NCBI GenBank assembly: GCA_039111635.1
Contig: JBCAQO010000001.1
Location: 3,348,001-3,412,000 of the forward strand
DNA: 64,000 nt
Source of the DNA: Heterobasidion occidentale
Lineage: Eukaryota; Basidiomycota; Agaricomycetes; Russulales; Bondarzewiaceae
Reading direction: 5' to 3'
Part shown: positions 11,528 through 26,875 of the stretch, in pieces
Numbering within the stretch: the stretch's first letter is position 1
Layout: the number at the start of each line of letters is the position of its first letter
Program-made: the position numbers and the translations under genes
The notes under the pieces: model-generated
Seen by the model: the letters and a program-made list of their open reading frames with translations, nothing else
Databases searched by the model: none
What the model was told of the DNA's origin: nothing

Positions 11528-12224
11528 GTTGAAAGTGAAAGGAATAAAACACAAGAGTTGGAGGAGAGGGGTCTAGGAGTCCAGACATCTTATGCGGGGC
11601 AACAGCTGGCAACACAGCACGGTTCGGGAGGCAACAAAGCCGGGCGCTCATGATAATCCGTAGCCCTCGGAATCGGATTTTGCAAGCGTAGGCGAGCAGG
11701 AGCTTGCATGTTTCCCCTGATTCTGAGAATAATGATTTTTACTAAGTACACTGCTACCTGTGACACACCAAGGGTTTACAGTGGGTTTACTCGAGGTCAA
11801 CGTTGTTACTTAGCGAAGCAGCCTCAGACACATCCCATAAACAAGGCCTAGCCGTTCGCATCATGGGACGACAGTGCGCGGCCATCAACCGCATGTAACA
11901 CATGATGGTCTTTTCGGAGTCTCGGCGTGTATCGTTTCACGTTGTATTAGACAAAGGAGAGATCGTTCATGTTGTCTCACCTCTAAGCTATGACATAGAT
12001 TGGTGATTTTTTGCTTCAGAGACCGCTGTGAAGCCCTTCAGAAGCTACCGGCGGAATCATCATGCGGCTCCGGGACCGAGACCTCCGACACAGCCACCCC
12101 CGCAATCACGTGGTTGAATCTGAATATAGTGCCGGCTCCAGGCTGAAGCGCCTTCCACTCTGGAAACCCGCCCCCTTAGGAACAACAAGCGCAACCCCTT
12201 CCCACCTTGCGCTCACCAACACCT
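11528..12224. promoter_or_regulatory. shared upstream region of divergent genes
   Basis: This 697-bp stretch lies between the SDR start (minus, 11527) and the start of the unrecognised protein (plus, 12225), so it must hold both promoters. I saw no clear TATA box and no coding frame with a recognisable motif. Confidence 0.45.
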
Positions 12225-13532
12225 ATGTCGATGGAGTGTTCTGGCGCGCCTTCACTTCATCCCTCAGACCTCGCTCTACCGACGCTGACAGATGATCGTG
12301 CTGTCAGATTTGACGATGAGTGTGTGCTCATACCCGACCCACCGCCGCGGCCACACTCGATGATCCCAAAGCTCCTTTCGAAGTCGTATTCTCTTCCATT
12401 GTGGAAGAGGAAAGATCATTCTGCTCCAGACTCTGACGCGCATCAATCCAGTTCGTCTTTTCATAGGTTTGACTTTTTTCTCTCTCTCTCTGTCTTAATG
12501 GTAGAATAATCTAACACATAAACTAGGAAGAAGGGATCACCGTCTAATTTTCACGATATCGATGGATCTGTTTTAACACCTTGTCTTGTACACCCCCAGC
12601 CAGGATCTCCTCGTAACTCACACGTCCTGACTCGACGGCTATCACTACCGCAACCTCTCCCTCCAGATGTCATGACTATTCCCCTACGACCATGTTGTCC
12701 CAATTGCTTTACAGTAACAGAGCGCTGTTTGCTGGAAGGCGATGGTTGGACCGAGAAGTTTACCCGTGCCGCGCGCAGGAGGCGCAGTGCCAGTGTTGAT
12801 CAGCGTCCAATACAGCTCCTCGGAAGTCTTCGCCATGATCTCAGCCAAGCTGAGCGCTCAAAGCTACCGTTGAAATCTTTGACGCACGATGACCCTCCTG
12901 CATCTGGGTCTGTCGTTGACGACAAAGAAAAAAAGGAGGGGCAGCCAGATTATCCCCAAGTTGAGCGAGAAGTTTCTGCTCACGATGTACCAGCACTACC
13001 ACTGTCTGGATCAGCACAGTCTCCAACATTGTTCACAAAATATCCCACACTCGAGGACGTGAGGGAAACTTCGAGGCAAAGCTCACGATCTGACGATGTG
13101 CCGGACGACCTATTCCTCCAGCCGATGCTTTCGCGCCGTCAGCGGCTCTCGCCTATTCCGAGCACAAATGCTTCTACGGACGATCTGCTCCTGTCTACGC
13201 TAGATTCACGATCCGCACCGGACGGTGTAGGACCACTTGTGGATGTTCCGTCCTTTATCACCATCGACGAACATCCATCTGCTTCAGCAAACACAGAAGA
13301 GATCACACCAGGCTCGCCATCTTCTTCTCCAGAAATACCATTCCCCATGACTCCGCCGTCGTGTTTGTCTACTTCCCCCCTTAAGTTATCTTCTTCGCCT
13401 GACACAGGGAGACATCACTCGCCGTTTCATCTTTCGAGAAAGACATTGTTTTTACGCGCCAGCGCAGACATTCTCAAAGGCGTCAACAGTCTCAGTGGTG
13501 GTACTGGAGCGATGGGCATACAACCCTGCTGA
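12225..13532 (+). CDS. hypothetical protein with a Cys-rich segment and Ser/Pro-rich tail
   Basis: Two exons, 12225-12466 and 12527-13532, join in phase (AG|G) to a 415-aa protein. I do not recognise a family. The N-terminal exon contains RAVRFDDECVLIPDPPPRP then HSMIPKLLSKSYSLPLWKRK, which has the look of a conserved block followed by a basic stretch. The second exon holds RPCCPNCFTVTERCLLEGDG, a CC..C...C cluster that might bind metal, followed by a basic patch (ARRRRSASVD). The remaining ~270 residues are Ser/Pro/Asp-rich and probably disordered, ending TGAMGIQPC. A start at the ATG at 12225 is preferred; MSMEC has a second ATG two codons downstream. Real coding is supported by the single open frame of about 1 kb and a clean intron. 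No function is proposed. Confidence 0.72.
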
Positions 13533-16500
13533 ATTTAGGCAAGCATACTGCACGCATGCATTGGTGTCCGTTTTGGCGGAGTTGTTCTGTATGTTGTCCA
13601 TGCTATTTCGTTTCTCTTTTCTCTTCATCATCGCTTTCTCTATACCTCATGTCTCTCGCCTCTGTTCTATCCCTGTTGATGCTATTGCATATTCCGCTAC
13701 ACATTTTTCTTCGTTCTTGGATGCCGCTATGTAAAACGTATCCTATAGATCACTTAGGTCCATATATAGCGCCGCTGCTCAGCGTTTCCCTTGTTTTATT
13801 AGTGTGCATATTGTACGGTCCCTTTCTGTACAGTTTCAAGGATGCGCAGCTATCATCGTCTCATCCAGCTTCCTTCCTTTAGGGCCTCGTCTCGTCACTC
13901 GTGGACTTCAATGCACAGTGCTCGATGGCACGAAATCTGGTAGTTACGGGTTTGATGACACATTTACTACTCAATGAGCCCCAAATACGCACCAAGGTTT
14001 TGCATTCAAGCTCTCAAAACCATTTCCCGCATTCTATCTCGTCGACCGGTCCCGCAGTAATGATCGTGTCACATTAATATGTTCACCAGCGACCTGCGCT
14101 AGCCTGCGCTTCAGCTTGCTCCAGCTACAATCCATTTAACCTTTTAGATCGTCACCCTGTCCGGGAGCTTCCGGGAGCCGCGCGAAGGTCTTCAGGGGTT
14201 TTCATTCCGCCGCATGCTGACTGAGTGCTGACTGCGGGTTTCGGGAATCGCCTGGAGTGGCGGCGACGATCGGGAATGGAGCCGGAAATGTCAATACTTG
14301 CCGTGAGGTGAGGCACAACTTGGGTTGGAGAGGTCTGAGAAATTTACCACAACTATTATGTCATCTTTTGGGATTTCTTTTTCCTGTTTGGGGATTTTTT
14401 TTGCAAAGCAGAAAAAGGGGGCGAAAAAGACCAAAATTTTGGTAGGCTCGCCGGCCCCCTTCCGAATGCCGAACGCGTGAAGGTGAGCGGTATTAGAATG
14501 AGACTAAATATTTTGGCATTTCCATAACATGTTCCTCAGTGATATGGGTTGCCATAGGTTGCCATGCAGCTCGAAGAAATTTCTCTCGGACAGGGCTCGG
14601 AGGCCGCTCCTGGCTGCACGGTACGGGTCATAATCGGTTATATTCATCGTTACGGACTAGCTATAGTGCGAGCGAACGCTCAAGCATTCAGAATGTTCAT
14701 TCAAGGCTCGAGAGAATTGGCTACGCTTGGCTACGTTGCTGCCTTTGGGAGACTACCTGAGACTACTAGATCGAGGCTCAACTCACTTCAGCTACAGTCT
14801 CCTTGGGAGCTTCGCTCCAGGTTCTGCACATGTTAGCGTGACATCGGGCTGCAAGTGTTATATCTGCGGCTGTACGGCCCTGTCCCTCATTTTATTAGTC
14901 TCATGAGGTGCCATGTGCACCGATTGACACACGGGTGGCCATAATCAAATGGATAAGAATGACGAGGTGAGTGCGTGTATAACTTCCCGTGGAGTCCTGA
15001 GATCCGAGAGGCCTGAGTCCTGGATTCTACAAACATGGATGGATCACCCCATGCCATTGGCGTCGTCATCGCATGGTCAGATACGTCGAGCATCCTCGAG
15101 GCCAAAAGCGCATGAGGATTACCCAGATATACTCATATAAGTGTGACCATGTCATGGATAACACCTTGGTGAGCAAGAATCCTTGATACGAAGCGCTCGC
15201 GTATCCTAACAGATTGAGTCTCATCCGTGAGGCTCGGCGGCTGGCCATCCTAGAATACGCTGCTCGTGCACCAAGGTGACAATCGTTATTTTCAACTTTG
15301 AATGGTCGCGATTCTCTCTCACATACTTCTCACACTCGTCGACAAATCAAGGACGTGGGTTGAGGATGCTGATCTCGAGTCTCCGCTAGATGCCATGTGC
15401 TACTTCAGACTTCTGTGTGGTATGACATCCTCGAGTCTGTATCCACATATGCACATGATGGTCACTCACTGTCGTCAAATTCTACTCTCCAACCAACTAG
15501 TCACTAAGCCTATAGTCAATCGGCATCTGTCAGGCAGTGCCCATCCGGTATAGTTCGGGTGACGTTCACGAGAACGACCGTCGAAGGCTCCCTGTTCTAC
15601 GTCCTACTAATTTTCAAACCATATCCCCAGGCAGGTCTTTATTCTTACCCCCTCGCCAAAATCTGACTGGGCGATTGCGTGGGCAATTGACCTAAATCTG
15701 TACAGTGGTGCTGTTCGTTCGGTCATGGGTCTGTATGTAGATTTACCGAGCTCAGCAGGCGCGCATAGAAGCTTGCTTCTTTCCTGAGCGCGGACGAGCA
15801 AGCTCCAGTCTCCTCGGGAGCTAGAGCTCGGTGGGTAAGTATATCTCGCATGACGAAGCGGTGTGCAAGTCGGCGGAGAAGGTGCATATTTCTGATGCGC
15901 CAAAAGTCGGATCGAACAGTTTGGGAAGCTTGTAAGCATCTCCTCAGCGTCTTTATTTATCCCCTTCGACGACTTGCCTAGTACGTAGAACGCACCAGTC
16001 GGTGTCTATGCGGCTACGATGCGGTGGCGAAAGTATGCGCTTCTATTTCATCCTTACCAGTGTTATGGCCAAAGTTCATCGATTATTCTCTGGGTTTCTT
16101 CGCCCATTCGTATTAGTTCAAGCTTCATTTCTTCGGCCATTGCCTCAGCTTGACCGCGTGATTCTGATTGCTCTTGAACATCCCCGTGGTTGGTAGTACC
16201 ATTATTATCTTACTCCCGCGATCGAGATTGGCCGATGAGGCGATGTGGACACACGTGTCGATTCAAACCTTGCATATTCGCTCCGCTTCCAGACAATTGT
16301 CTGAAATCGGTACACTATCGTACAAAGCCTTTGAAAGCCTGTCTCTCGAAACATAGAGCGTGCGTCCTTAATGCGGGTCGTCGAGGACGCTTACAGTTCA
16401 TTATCGGAGTGCTTGCTCTCGGCCGTTGAATGTTTACTGGTCAGTCAGGTCAAGTTAGCCCTATAGATATTTGGACATCCACCGATATTTTATTTGATCG

Positions 16501-16743
16501 TCCAAAAGTGATGCAAGATCATGCTTGACCCCTCCTTCCATGCACATCGACCAGTGGTGAGCAGCAGAATGGATGTATGTATATCTAGAAGGAATCGTTG
16601 AGCGATACTTGAATAGGAAGCAACTTGATAAGCCTTGTAAACTGATGCCACGGGGTGTAGATTTTAATCGTCTGCCAAGGAAGACTGCGTCGTGGATAAA
16701 AGACTCGTTCGAACCTACGTAGCATGCGAGTGGTGGTTTTGAT
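13533..16743. other. gene-poor region of 3.2 kb
   Basis: No gene could be supported. The first part (13533-13900) is probably the 3' UTR of the preceding gene. Between 14200 and 16500 are only short ORFs (14564-14836 plus, 15607-15939 minus, 16190-16429 plus), with no recognised domains. Short phrases of the form ctccagtctcctcgggagct near 15800 and cagtctccttgggagcttcg near 14800 resemble each other and may be worn repeat copies. No terminal repeats or transposon proteins were recognised. Confidence 0.5.
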
Positions 16744-17666
16744 TCAAGTGCTCTTCGGTAACTTGACTTGGAACGTACCTGTAAATCGAGTTCAATGCAT
16801 GTTCATTTTGAAGAGAAAAATCGAGCATACATTGCGGTAAGTTCACCTCTGGGACAACCACAGCCTGTATGCCCAGCCTCGCTAGCGCTCCACGAAGAAT
16901 CCCCGCGGACATAGCTACATACTAGTGCCGAATATTAATAGAGCGATATTGAGCTGAGGAGGATATCACACACGAGTCTTGCTCGTCTCGTAGCATCAGG
17001 GCGACCTTCCCAAGAAGAGAAGCGAGATATAGGTTTGAATGTATTATCCTGCAAGACATATACTCCCTGACCAAGGGCGGTCCGTTAAATAGATAATTGA
17101 CTCGCACATTTTGCAGAACGCACTCGGTGATTTGTCCGGAGATTATCAACCTGCTTGTCCCAACAAATGGCCCATAGGTCCTTGCATATGAATTTAATGA
17201 TATCCAACGTGTCCGAGAAGACGGGTCGATCATGACATAGACTGGAAACAGTATTGAGGCAGGATATGAGGTGAAAAGGATGGGATATCTACCGCTCTGT
17301 GATGTTTGCACCTACATGTAGACCGATTGCTTCTAGTCTGGCCCGTATACCCTCTTCTTCTTCATCTATCGCGAACTTTCCTGAGATATTTTGTGTTTGC
17401 GAAACAATGCTACCCAACGATTCTCGCTGGACCTCCTTTTTGACTTTGAGAGTTGGAGGCGGTGGGGGAGGAGCGGTAATCAGACCAGACGCTATCATTT
17501 CTTCCTCTACCTTTTTAGCCCGAGCGGCTGCAACGCTAGAGGAATGGCACAACGTCTGAACGACTTCGATTAGGAAGTAGTCCATTGCTGGTCCATCCAT
17601 TAATCGTGGTAGAGGATCCGCAAGAAGAGATAACGACGACGAGCTCGAGGAGGTCGACGTGTTCAT
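16744..17666 (-). CDS. TRS33: TRAPP complex subunit 6 (Trs33 / TRAPPC6)
   Basis: Five exons on the minus strand join in phase to 236 residues: 17666-17293, 17241-17124, 17066-16974, 16921-16831 and 16778-16744. The N-terminal part has a Ser run, LMDGPAMDYFLIEVVQTLCH (the usual TRAPPC6 opening helix) and a proline-rich insert (APPPPPPTLKVKKEV). It continues GIRARLEAIGLHVGANITER, then LCHDRPVFSDTLDIIKFICK, DLWAICWDKQVDNLRTNHRG and VYVLQDNTFKPISRFSS. The end is AGILRGALARLGIQAVVVPE followed by VNLPQCTFQVKLPKST. This is the conserved TRAPP-fold (Bet3-like) layout for subunit 6. TRAPP is a GEF for Ypt1/Rab1 in ER-to-Golgi and intra-Golgi traffic. The start chosen is the first in-frame ATG. It is divergent from UBR1, 252 bp apart. 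Confidence 0.93.
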
Positions 17667-17918
17667 CGTGAGGTGAATGCCTTTGAGCAAAGAGGGTTTC
17701 TGTGGATTCCCTGTTTATGAACAGATTGAGTGTGCTTGCCACAGCGGTTTACAAGGGTACAAGGGTTTACATCATTGAAGCTTGGCGCCAGTTTGGCGCC
17801 ACCAACTTTCGTCAGATCGCGTGCCAGCCACCGTTGAACATTTGAAGGTAACAGTATCCTCTCCGACGCACTCCAGTCCTTGTCTTTCAAACACTAGCTC
17901 GCTGAAGAGCACCGCGAA
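17667..17918. promoter_or_regulatory. bidirectional promoter between TRS33 and UBR1
   Basis: The two ATGs (17666 minus, 17919 plus) are separated by only 252 bp, so the two housekeeping genes very likely share one nucleosome-free promoter. No specific factor site is claimed. A short duplicated phrase, ttacaagggtacaagggttt, is visible around 17750. Confidence 0.5.
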
Positions 17919-20900
17919 ATGTCTGGGCTGTCCTCCTTCTTGCCCTTCAAGTCGCTGAGCTCCTTGAATCCTCGCGATCGGCCACCCGATCCAGTTGGCC
18001 GCCTCCGGTTGGCTCTAGAGACTATGCCAGGATCCAGGAAATACGTATTCACAGCAGCAACGAGGGCAGAGATCATATCTGAGCTTTATGATGCATTCTG
18101 GGGACCTTATGCGTACCTCTTCCTTCCAAACTCCAACTCAAGTCTTCCCCTTCACTCAACTCTCAGTGAGGTACAGACACATCTAAACTTTGCAGGCGCT
18201 GCAGCAGAGGAGGCACCGGTGCCAGGAAAGCCATGCGGGCATATTTTTAAGAAGGGAGAAAGCTGTTTTCGCTGCAAGTACGTGGTGTGCTACTGTCATT
18301 GTTGCGCTCGCTGACCTATTACGCTACCAGGGACTGCGCCCTCGATGACAGCTGCGTTCTCTGTGCGCGATGTTTTCATGCGACGGACCACTCTGGCCAT
18401 AACGTTAGCTTCTTTATTGCCCAACAGTCAGGCGGCTGTTGTGATTGTGGGGATGCAGAAGCCTGGAGACAAGCTTTCAATTGCCCCTTTCATCCGTTCG
18501 CCGAAGACACTCCAGACGAAATCTCTGTGGATGGTCCTTCACAGCCTACATCACCACACATCCGGAGCCAAAACCTGCCTCTAATGAAGAATTATCCTTA
18601 TCGGGTGTCAGTACCTCATGAACTTCGGGAAAGCATGAACAAGACGGTAGCATACGCTTTAGACTTCATTCTCGACACATTGGATTATTCACCCGACGAG
18701 ACTTCCGTCCCCTCTAACGAAGCTGATTTACGGGTACAACCCTCCGCAGATCCTATGATGAAAGATCAGTTCTGCATTGTTCTCTGGAACGACGACAAGC
18801 ACTCTTTCATGGAGGTAAATCAATTACTGTGCGAAACCACCCTTCGGACTCCGGAGGAGGCTTCGACCATTGCAGACAAAATAGATGATCAGGGTCGCGA
18901 AATCATTGAAATGGATACTGATCTACCCCGTCTTCTTGGGATCGCACAGACGATAGCCCAGATAGAACTAGGTGTCACGGTCCGGCGCGCGTACGACACT
19001 TTCCGTGAACAGGTTGTCGGTGTCATCATCGAGTGGCTGCTAGATCTTACTCGCAGTCGCCTAGGAACCGACACACTGATTTTGAAGGAGGTTATTGCAG
19101 AAGAGCTGCTGACTATGCGTCGACGGAGTAATGGGTTGTCAAACGTACCTCCTGACGTGGCTAGTATCTCACAAGACCATGCCGATCTCGCCCGTCTTGA
19201 CTGGCTGTTTCTGTATCACGCAAAACTCTGGAAGCGGACTCGGTTGAGCTTGAAGGAGATTTATGCTTGCATCTTGAATCTTAGCCATCAGCATCGTTTG
19301 ACCATTGGTACGTCTCTCAAGATGATCACGAAGCTTAATTACTGATTGCACTCAGCCTCCCATTTCGCCAATGTCTACCCTCGCATCATCGATACATATC
19401 TACTGGTCGATCGAGAGGCGGAAACGTCTATCAAATACTTCGCCTTACAGTTGTTCACTGTTCCATCAGCTGCTCTGCACATCAACCGCCAGTACGACAT
19501 CGTATCTCGTCTTCTAGATATCATCGCATCCTTCTTCACAAACCAAATTCGGCACAAGCGAATTCTTTGCCCCCCAAATCCAAATATCCCTGTGGACGTT
19601 GATAGCGACCCTTTCAAATCGAAACGATTCATGCCTGTCTTCAGTGACCTACGGTACCTCTGTCACAACGCGCCCGTTCAGCGGCTAATTGCTCACAAGC
19701 ATGAGTACATCGCTCGGTTCGCAGAAATATGCCAGCTCTTTATGTGTGTTAACCCGAACAAGCGCGCAGTAGACAGCCATGTCGAGTTCGAGACAGAGGG
19801 CTGGATCAGCGTCTTCAATGTCACACTGTCACTCTCCCGAGTCATCAAAGTTTACGGCGAGGCCTTCGCCCATGCAAGTCCAGCAGAACTCGTATCAGCA
19901 ATCTCGACTGTCGTTCATGGTATCATGATGGTCTGCAGCCTCGCGGACGAACGAATCGATCGAACCAAATTCGAGCCCGTGAAGTTTCAAACTGTGGTAT
20001 TCGGAGGTTCCTCATACACCGTTGTTCAGTTCGACATTTTGGAGGGCTGGGTCAGCTTCCATCACTCACTTCAATGGCTTCTAGCCGAACTTTTCAAACA
20101 TGTCGATATCTTGAGCGAACATTCTCTTCGCCAAGTCGGCCTCCGGACTATCAGGGATATACTCTTACAAAACGTCAGCGAACAGGGCATATTAAACATC
20201 ATTGATTACCCTCTTCGAAGTAAGTAACTATTCCAACTGGCCTTCTATCTGTTGTTGATTACGACGCCCAATAGCACTTGCAATGATCGCACAAATTCGC
20301 ACAGGGCTGTGGGTTCGGAACGGATTCGCTATCCGTGCTCAGCTAATGCACTATCGCGATTTCATGCTACGAGAGCTGTGCTACGACCAAGATTTCTTCA
20401 TCCTCCAATCAGCACTCATCATCCTAGACCCCAATCTCGTGCTCGTGAGCATATTGGACCGCTTTGCGTTACTCGGATTCTTCTCTGGCGTCTTGATGGA
20501 TGGTGCGTACGAAGGTTCGCGATTGACCAGTATGGTGGAGGAGGTCCTCTACGTCTTGATAACGATCATTAGCGAGACGGGGAACGCGCGCAAGATATCC
20601 ATATCACTAGCGGTCCGGCGGGAGATCATACACGCTTTGGCTGTGGGGCCTTGTACATTCACGGATCTCACTAAGCGCGTCGCAGAACGTCTCGTGGACG
20701 ATGCATGTTTTGAACGGGTCTTGCAGGAAGTGGCCAACTTCCGTCCTCCCGAGTCGACTGCGGATTCTGGAGTTTACGAACTCAAAGTCGAGGCATATGA
20801 CGAGGTAAATCCGTTCTTCTACCACTACACGCGGAACAAGCGTGAAGAGGTGGAAGCTATCTTGCGGAACCATTACAAGAAGCTCGGGATGGCCGACCCC

Positions 20901-23637
20901 GTCATCGTGCCGAAACCCCTGGGCATTATTGATGGGGCATTTGTTGCGTTACCTGCTGTATATGAATCCGAAGTTCTTCTACAGATCATCTTCTACTCCA
21001 TATACAACCTCCTCGTCATGACCGAGGCCGCTGGATCGTCGCCTCCGTCAGGAGAAGCAATACTGGACCAGGCGATACACTTGACAATGCTAGCTCTTGT
21101 CGACCGTGGCTCCGCCTTCAGTCACTTGACTACTGTGAAGTCGTACGAAGGGGGCAAGAATCTCATCGATGTGCTATGCACGTTGGAGCATCACGACATC
21201 TATCGAACGTACAAGGCTCGCTGTGCATGGATACTCACCGAACTTGAGAAGCATGTTCCCGAGGACGTGCGGAGCCGACGGACTCCTGACTCTGACAAGT
21301 CTTCAGACGTAGATGAGGCGAAGAAACGTGCGGCTAAAGCTAGGCAGGATGCAATCATGCGGCAGATGAAGGCCCAGCAGGCGAGCTTCGCGATCAACTT
21401 TGAAGATGAAGAGGAGGACGAAGGCGAGACAGCTGACGGTGTTGAGTTGCCCGTATCGTTCGGGACGTGTATAGTCTGTCAAGAAGAGTTGAACGCTTCA
21501 AATCCGTTCGGTGCACTAGGACTACTACAGCCAAGCAGGCTCGTGCGGCGGCATTCCGACACGAACAGCGGTTTCATGAACGAAGTGGTGACCACCTCCT
21601 ACTCGTTAGACCGGAGTCAGCCATCGGCCCCAACATGGTCATTTCCTCCACGGCAGGAAGAGTTGACAGATTGTCAAACACTTCCCTCCAGCTTCGAGGT
21701 CTTGCCCCCTCAGAACACTCGTTTTGGGCTACATGCTTCTATCTGCAGTCACCTGATGCATCTAGACTGCTTCAACGTCTACACAAGCTCCATACGGCAA
21801 AGACACCGCTCACAGGCCACAAGGAACCACCCGGAGAGCGTGCAACGGAAAGAGTACATATGCCCACTTTGCAAAAGCTTAGGAAATGTCATCTTGCCTA
21901 TGTCCCATCCGGGTTCCGTGGAACTCAACCCGCTTCCGTTCGCCGACTGGACTCGGGCCGCAGGAATCAGCATCCTCAAGTCCAAAGCGGATACATTATT
22001 GGATTCACTGCTTGTCAGGAACGGTACTGGGGAGCTCGCGTTTTGGGGAGCTCAAGATTCCAATTACGTGTCTTTCTTCCGGTCGACCGAAAAGTGGGCG
22101 GACAGGGACATGCACAAAATGGTGGATAGCGTCATGAACATTGCGAGGGCGATCTCGCAGCAGTCTCGACATCTTCGTGACCGGCCTGAACCGGAACCGG
22201 GCGAGCGAGGTGCAGGGCTCTACCTCCCTGAAGACCTTGTTGGGTACACCATTGCCACCTTGGAAATCAGCCAACGTGGGCTGGGGCCTCCTGGCACCAC
22301 CATCGCTGACAACCTGACAGATTCGCACACCCGGGTCGTCAGAGGTCTCCTGACTTGCCTGGGCAAATTGGCGGCGGTGCCATTCAAGGCAAGGCCGGAT
22401 GAAGGACGCGAGGCGCTGCGGCAAGCGATCATCAAGCGTGTCCTTCCAGAGTGGAGCATGTCAACGTTGAACCCGGTATCATACCCTCTCCTTCTTCGCG
22501 ACCCCTTCACGGTTTTGGTGGAAACTGCCGCCATAGCGCCCGAAATGCTGCGACACGTTCTGACGCTCACGTACTTCGCATGCCTCGCTCGGACGGCCAT
22601 CGGTCTCATCTATGTCTTGAACAAGACAAGAAGCTGGTCATTGCAGAATGCCAAGCAGCCGATGTACTCGAATATCTTCGGCGACGTCCGGATGTTCTTC
22701 ACGTCCGTGGTCCGACACTCTCCCGTCGTGGAACATGCCTCCGAAATTGTGTTCTCGACCTTTGGCGAAGCCCGTATCGAGAAACTGCTTTACACATTCA
22801 CCTTGCCCTTCCTTCGAAGGGCTGCCATACTCTGTCGCACCGTGTTACCTTTGGCGTTCCCGACCCCTTCGTTCGGTGCCAACGAACCATGCGAGTACTC
22901 TAGGTTATTGACCATGCTGGGCATACCTCCGCTTGCGGACCTTCCCAACCAGGACACGCTGCAGACTTCCCTAGCGGGCTGGTGCTCTCATTACGGACAT
23001 TCCCACGCTGCTTCTCAGCTCAACTGCGGGATCGTTTTGGAATGCCCCACCATCTACCGCATCGCCAGCCTTCCGATTGTGCTGGACACATTTTTCGGCG
23101 AACACGAGACGGCCCTCGTGTGCCAGCGCTGCAAGACCATCCCACTGGACGCCGCGGTCTGCCTCATTTGCGGCACGACGGTGTGCTTCCAGAGCCACTG
23201 TTGCCAGGACCGCGATCACGGGGAGAGAGGGGAGTGCAACTGGCATACTCGGGAGTACGTCCCTCCGCGATCCATGCCACTCGCCACTGATGACCGTCGA
23301 ACGCAGGTGCGGCGGTGTCGTCGGAATGTACTTCCTCGTGAAGCGCTGCTCGCTGCTGTACCTGCACGCCGGCAACGGCACGTTCGCGCCGCCGCCGTAT
23401 CTGGACGTGCACGGGGAGGTGGACATGTCGATGCGGTAAGCCTCGCCTCTTCTCGGCCGCGCGTGGAGCGACACTGATGGACCCTCGGACCGTGTGACCA
23501 GCCGCGGCCGCCGACAGTTTTTGCACCCTGCCCGGTGGGAGGAAGTGCGGAAAACGTGGCTCAACCACGGAATTCCGACGCTCGTCGCCAGGAAGCTGGA
23601 GGGCACGGTCGACAGCGGCGGCTGGGAGACGCTCTAG
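17919..23637 (+). CDS. UBR1: E3 ubiquitin-protein ligase UBR1 (N-recognin)
   Basis: Six exons, all phase-consistent, give 1814 residues: 17919-18277, 18331-19307, 19356-20219, 20275-23254, 23307-23435 and 23502-23637. The UBR zinc finger spans about residues 100-180: CGHIFKKGESCFRCKDCALD, HATDHSGHNVSFFIAQQSGG and CCDCGD. The ClpS-like N-domain follows, with QFCIVLWNDDKHSFMEVNQL. A charged helix (AKKRAAKARQDAIMRQMKAQ) leads to a RING-H2 finger: CIVCQEELNASNPFG, then ICSHLMHLDCFNVYTSS and YICPLCKSLGN. The C-terminal autoinhibitory region holds CQRCKTIPLDAAVCLICG and MYFLVKRCSLLYLHAGNGTF, and ends at GGWETL. UBR1 recognises destabilising N-terminal residues and, with an E2 of the Rad6 type, marks proteins for the proteasome. 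Length fits fungal UBR1 (about 1800-2000 aa). No frame break was found. Confidence 0.96.
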
Positions 23638-23885
23638 GGTCACGCGCAGCAGCGTGAATGTGACGCACCTCGGCTCTGATGGCACGCTGAATGTATGTAC
23701 CAAACCTTGTAGACTGCCTGTCGTACGTCGCGCGCCTCTTTCCTCATGCGTCGTTCTCGCGGCCTGTTTCGGTACCGCTGTAGCCGTAGTATGTACTCGC
23801 ACCATCACAGAACCCACGCAGGGACGCAGGCGGCAAGATCGCTGTTTTTTTTTCGATACAAGCTCCGTACTCGTACACTATCACC

Positions 23886-26671
<2,786 letters not shown>

Positions 26672-26875
26672 CTACTAGTATACTCAGATCGAAAGGATTC
26701 TACAACTGGTTCTGGTTCGAGCCGGCAGCGCCGCGTAGTGTACAAAGATATGCGAGAATGCGAGAAAGCGTGTAAATGCAGCCATGAATACAGACAAGAG
26801 TGGACCCCTGCCGACGCCCGATCCCGTCCTGCTCTGCGTGCGAAGAAGGGTTTCTGTAGGAGGGTGAGGACTCGA

